Assembly (NCBI GenBank): GCA_023132365.1
Contig: JAGLYJ010000024.1
Location: forward strand, 1 to 15,124
DNA: 15,124 bases
Direction of reading: 5' to 3'
Source: Mycoplasmatota bacterium
GTDB taxonomy: Bacteria > Bacillota_I > Bacilli_A > Izemoplasmatales > Hujiaoplasmataceae
Made by a program: the position numbers and the translations under genes. The notes under the pieces were generated by a model. That model saw nothing but the letters and a program-made list of their open reading frames with translations. It had not been told where the DNA came from and did no database searches. Each line of letters begins with the position of its first letter. The stretch's first letter is position 1. Shown piece after piece: positions 13,808-15,124 of this stretch.

Positions 13808-14248
13808 ATGAGTTTTTTAGAAATTGTATTGCCCTTAGTTTTTGTTGTATTAATTGTATTGCCTTTAGTTAAGGTTTTTCTTGGAAAAGCGAACAAAAAG
13901 GAAGTTAAAGCAAGACTATACACACATATTTCACTGTTCTTTGCGCTTGTTGCTTTTGTATTTGTATGGCAACTTGTAGGTTCACCTATATACGCAGCTG
14001 AAGGAGATGTTTTAGATCCATTTATTGGTTCTATTGCTCAAGGTTTAGGATATTTAGGTGCAGCATTAGCAACGGGGATGTCTTCACTAGGCGCAGGGAT
14101 TGCAGTTGCCGCTGCAGCACCAGCAGCTATTGGGGCTTTTTCTGAAGATGAAAAGAACTTTGGTAAATCATTGATCTTTGTTGCCCTTGGTGAAGGGGTT
14201 GCTATTTATGGTTTGCTTATTTCAATTTTGATCATCAACGGTTTATAA
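13808..14248 (+). CDS. V/A-type ATPase subunit K (membrane ring proteolipid)
   Basis: A 146-aa ring subunit that binds and carries the transported ion. Only the second half is a canonical glycine-rich hairpin: ATGMSSLGAGIAVAAAAPAA (88-107), polar loop FSEDEKNFGK (111-120), then FVALGEGVAIYGLLISILI with the predicted ion-binding E129. The first half (helices at about 4-25 and 38-58) lacks the glycine repeat and acidic residue and ends in PIYAAEGD (60-67), which resembles a signal-peptidase site. This differs from the four-helix double-hairpin K of E. hirae (about 156 aa) and resembles forms seen in some clostridia. The Shine-Dalgarno AGGAGG is strong, as expected for a subunit needed in about ten copies. 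Whether H+ or Na+ is used cannot be decided here. Confidence 0.92.
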   Translation: MSFLEIVLPLVFVVLIVLPLVKVFLGKANKKEVKARLYTHISLFFALVAFVFVWQLVGSPIYAAEGDVLDPFIGSIAQGLGYLGAALATGMSSLGAGIAVAAAAPAAIGAFSEDEKNFGKSLIFVALGEGVAIYGLLISILIINGL

Positions 14249-14260
14249 GAAGCGATTAAT

Positions 14261-14578
14261 ATGAAATTCTTTCTTTTAACTGACAATATTGATACTTTAA
14301 TGGGAGTGCGCCTTGTAGGAATAGAAGGTGTTGTTATACATGATCGAGATGAAGTTATTAGAGAACTTGATATAGCAGTTAACAATAAAGATTACGCTAT
14401 TTTGCTAATTACAACTAAACTAGTTGATTTATGTCCTGATGTAATTTCAGAACTAAAATTGAAGTTAACTAAACCAATTATTGTAGAAATACCAGACAGA
14501 CATGGTAATCAGCAGGTTGGAGAATCAATTGATGACTATGTAAGTGAAGCTATAGGCGTTAAATTAAGAGGTGATTGA
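14261..14578 (+). CDS. V/A-type ATPase subunit F
   Basis: A 105-aa soluble central-stalk subunit with a Rossmann-like fold that contacts D and the catalytic hexamer. Family features are the short first strand KFFLLTDNIDTLMGVRLVGI, the mid segment NKDYAILLITTKLVDLCPDV and the strongly typical KPIIVEIPDRHG. Length is normal for the family. Weak ribosome site (GAAGCG). Its TGA stop is 1 nt before the GTG start of subunit E, so the two are probably translationally coupled. Confidence 0.93.
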   Translation: MKFFLLTDNIDTLMGVRLVGIEGVVIHDRDEVIRELDIAVNNKDYAILLITTKLVDLCPDVISELKLKLTKPIIVEIPDRHGNQQVGESIDDYVSEAIGVKLRGD

Positions 14579-14579
14579 T

Positions 14580-15124
14580 GTGCCATATTTAGAAAGCGAT
14601 GTTGTTCAATATTTTGAAAGAGAAATCAAAGAGTCCGCTAATGAGCAAATAAAGAAATTAAAAGAAGAAATTCAAAACACTAAGAAAAAACAGTTAAAGC
14701 AGATTGAAGATCAAATTCGAGATACTGTAGATAGGGTAATTGAAATTGAACTTAATGAAATAAATACTGAATTTTCAGCGGCAATGAACAGAGTTAAAAC
14801 TAGCTCTCATCAAGCAATTATTAAAAAGAAACACGAATTGTTAGATTCGATTCTTTTGGAAGTGCAAAAAAAATGTATTGCATTTGTAAAAAAAGCCGAA
14901 TATAGAACAAATATGGAACAACTTGTTAAAAGAATTAACACTGATTTTTGTGGAGAAAATTTCACATTTAAGATTAAAAAAGGCGATGCAACATTAGAAA
15001 ATATAATCAGTAGCAATTTTGATAAAGATTGTAAAGTTGTTATAGATGATTCGATAAAGATTGGTGGTTTCATTGGAGTTTGTACTAAAAAAGGTATATT
15101 GACCGACCAAACCATTGACAACAG
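14580..15124 (+). CDS. V/A-type ATPase subunit E (partial, runs off right edge)
   Basis: Open for 181 codons from GTG 14580 to the end of the window, so the last residues are missing. The N-terminal half is a charged helix (IKKLKEEIQNTKKKQLKQIE and on to about residue 95) that pairs with the G/H subunit in the peripheral stalk. The C-terminal half shows the family's globular head, ending with DDSIKIGGFIGVCTKKGILT, the counterpart of the conserved iiGGvil segment. I choose the GTG because AGGTGA (14569-14574) lies 5 nt upstream, the same site and spacing as for the first gene of the operon. The ATG two bases earlier is out of frame and stops at once. Subunits A, B and D probably follow beyond the edge. 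Confidence 0.9.
   Translation, partial: MPYLESDVVQYFEREIKESANEQIKKLKEEIQNTKKKQLKQIEDQIRDTVDRVIEIELNEINTEFSAAMNRVKTSSHQAIIKKKHELLDSILLEVQKKCIAFVKKAEYRTNMEQLVKRINTDFCGENFTFKIKKGDATLENIISSNFDKDCKVVIDDSIKIGGFIGVCTKKGILTDQTIDN

Noticed and set aside
1..15124. CRISPR arrays, insertion sequences, prophage or integrase genes
   Set aside because: No regularly spaced repeats, transposase or integrase motifs were seen, and the genes are ordinary chromosomal ones apart from the regulator-peptide cassette.

Overview
The window comes from a very AT-rich, low-GC Gram-positive-type (Firmicutes/Mollicutes-grade) anaerobe. TGA is used as a stop codon (nrdD, the V-ATPase subunit C and F genes), so this is the standard bacterial code and not the code-4 Mycoplasma/Spiroplasma code. 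An oxygen-independent ribonucleotide reductase, methylglyoxal synthase and a V/A-type ATPase operon point to a fermentative anaerobe, perhaps Acholeplasma/Izemoplasma/Haloplasma-like or Erysipelotrichia/Clostridia-like. That placement is inference. Promoters are unusually readable: several are exact or near-exact sigma-A TTGACA-17-TATAAT boxes.

Left part (1-3780). A membrane-anchored XRE-type regulator, cut by the left edge, is read leftward from a perfect promoter. A 415-bp intergenic region with several dyads separates it from a rightward pair: a MATE-family efflux protein and an alkaline-phosphatase-superfamily phosphodiesterase. The pair ends in a terminator shared with the convergent mgsA gene.

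Middle part (3781-5970). mgsA (leftward) and tRNA-Tyr (rightward) diverge from extended -10 promoters. Next comes the most interesting cassette: a rightward XRE-HTH/TPR-like regulator of RRNPP (Rgg/PlcR/PrgX) type, and divergent from it a 43-codon gene (4804-4935, minus) with a strong Shine-Dalgarno and a signal-peptide-like N-terminus. This is the expected layout of a peptide-pheromone quorum-sensing pair. Two perfect dyads lie in the 77-bp gap between their starts. A long hairpin and then a 102-aa unknown protein lie downstream of the peptide gene.

Right-middle part (5971-9375). A leftward nrdD-nrdG operon (class III ribonucleotide reductase and its radical-SAM activase, overlapping in ATGA) with its own promoter and terminator. 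Divergent from it is a 68-aa heavy-metal-associated (HMA, CopZ-like) protein under a perfect consensus promoter.

Right part (9376-15124). The start of a V/A-type ATPase operon in the order peripheral-stalk G/H-like, C, I' (N-terminal domain only), I (full), K, F, E (cut by the right edge); A, B and D are presumably beyond the window. The unusual feature is I', a separate intact gene for only the soluble half of subunit I. It lies directly before the full gene and is about 53% identical to its N-terminal domain by hand count.
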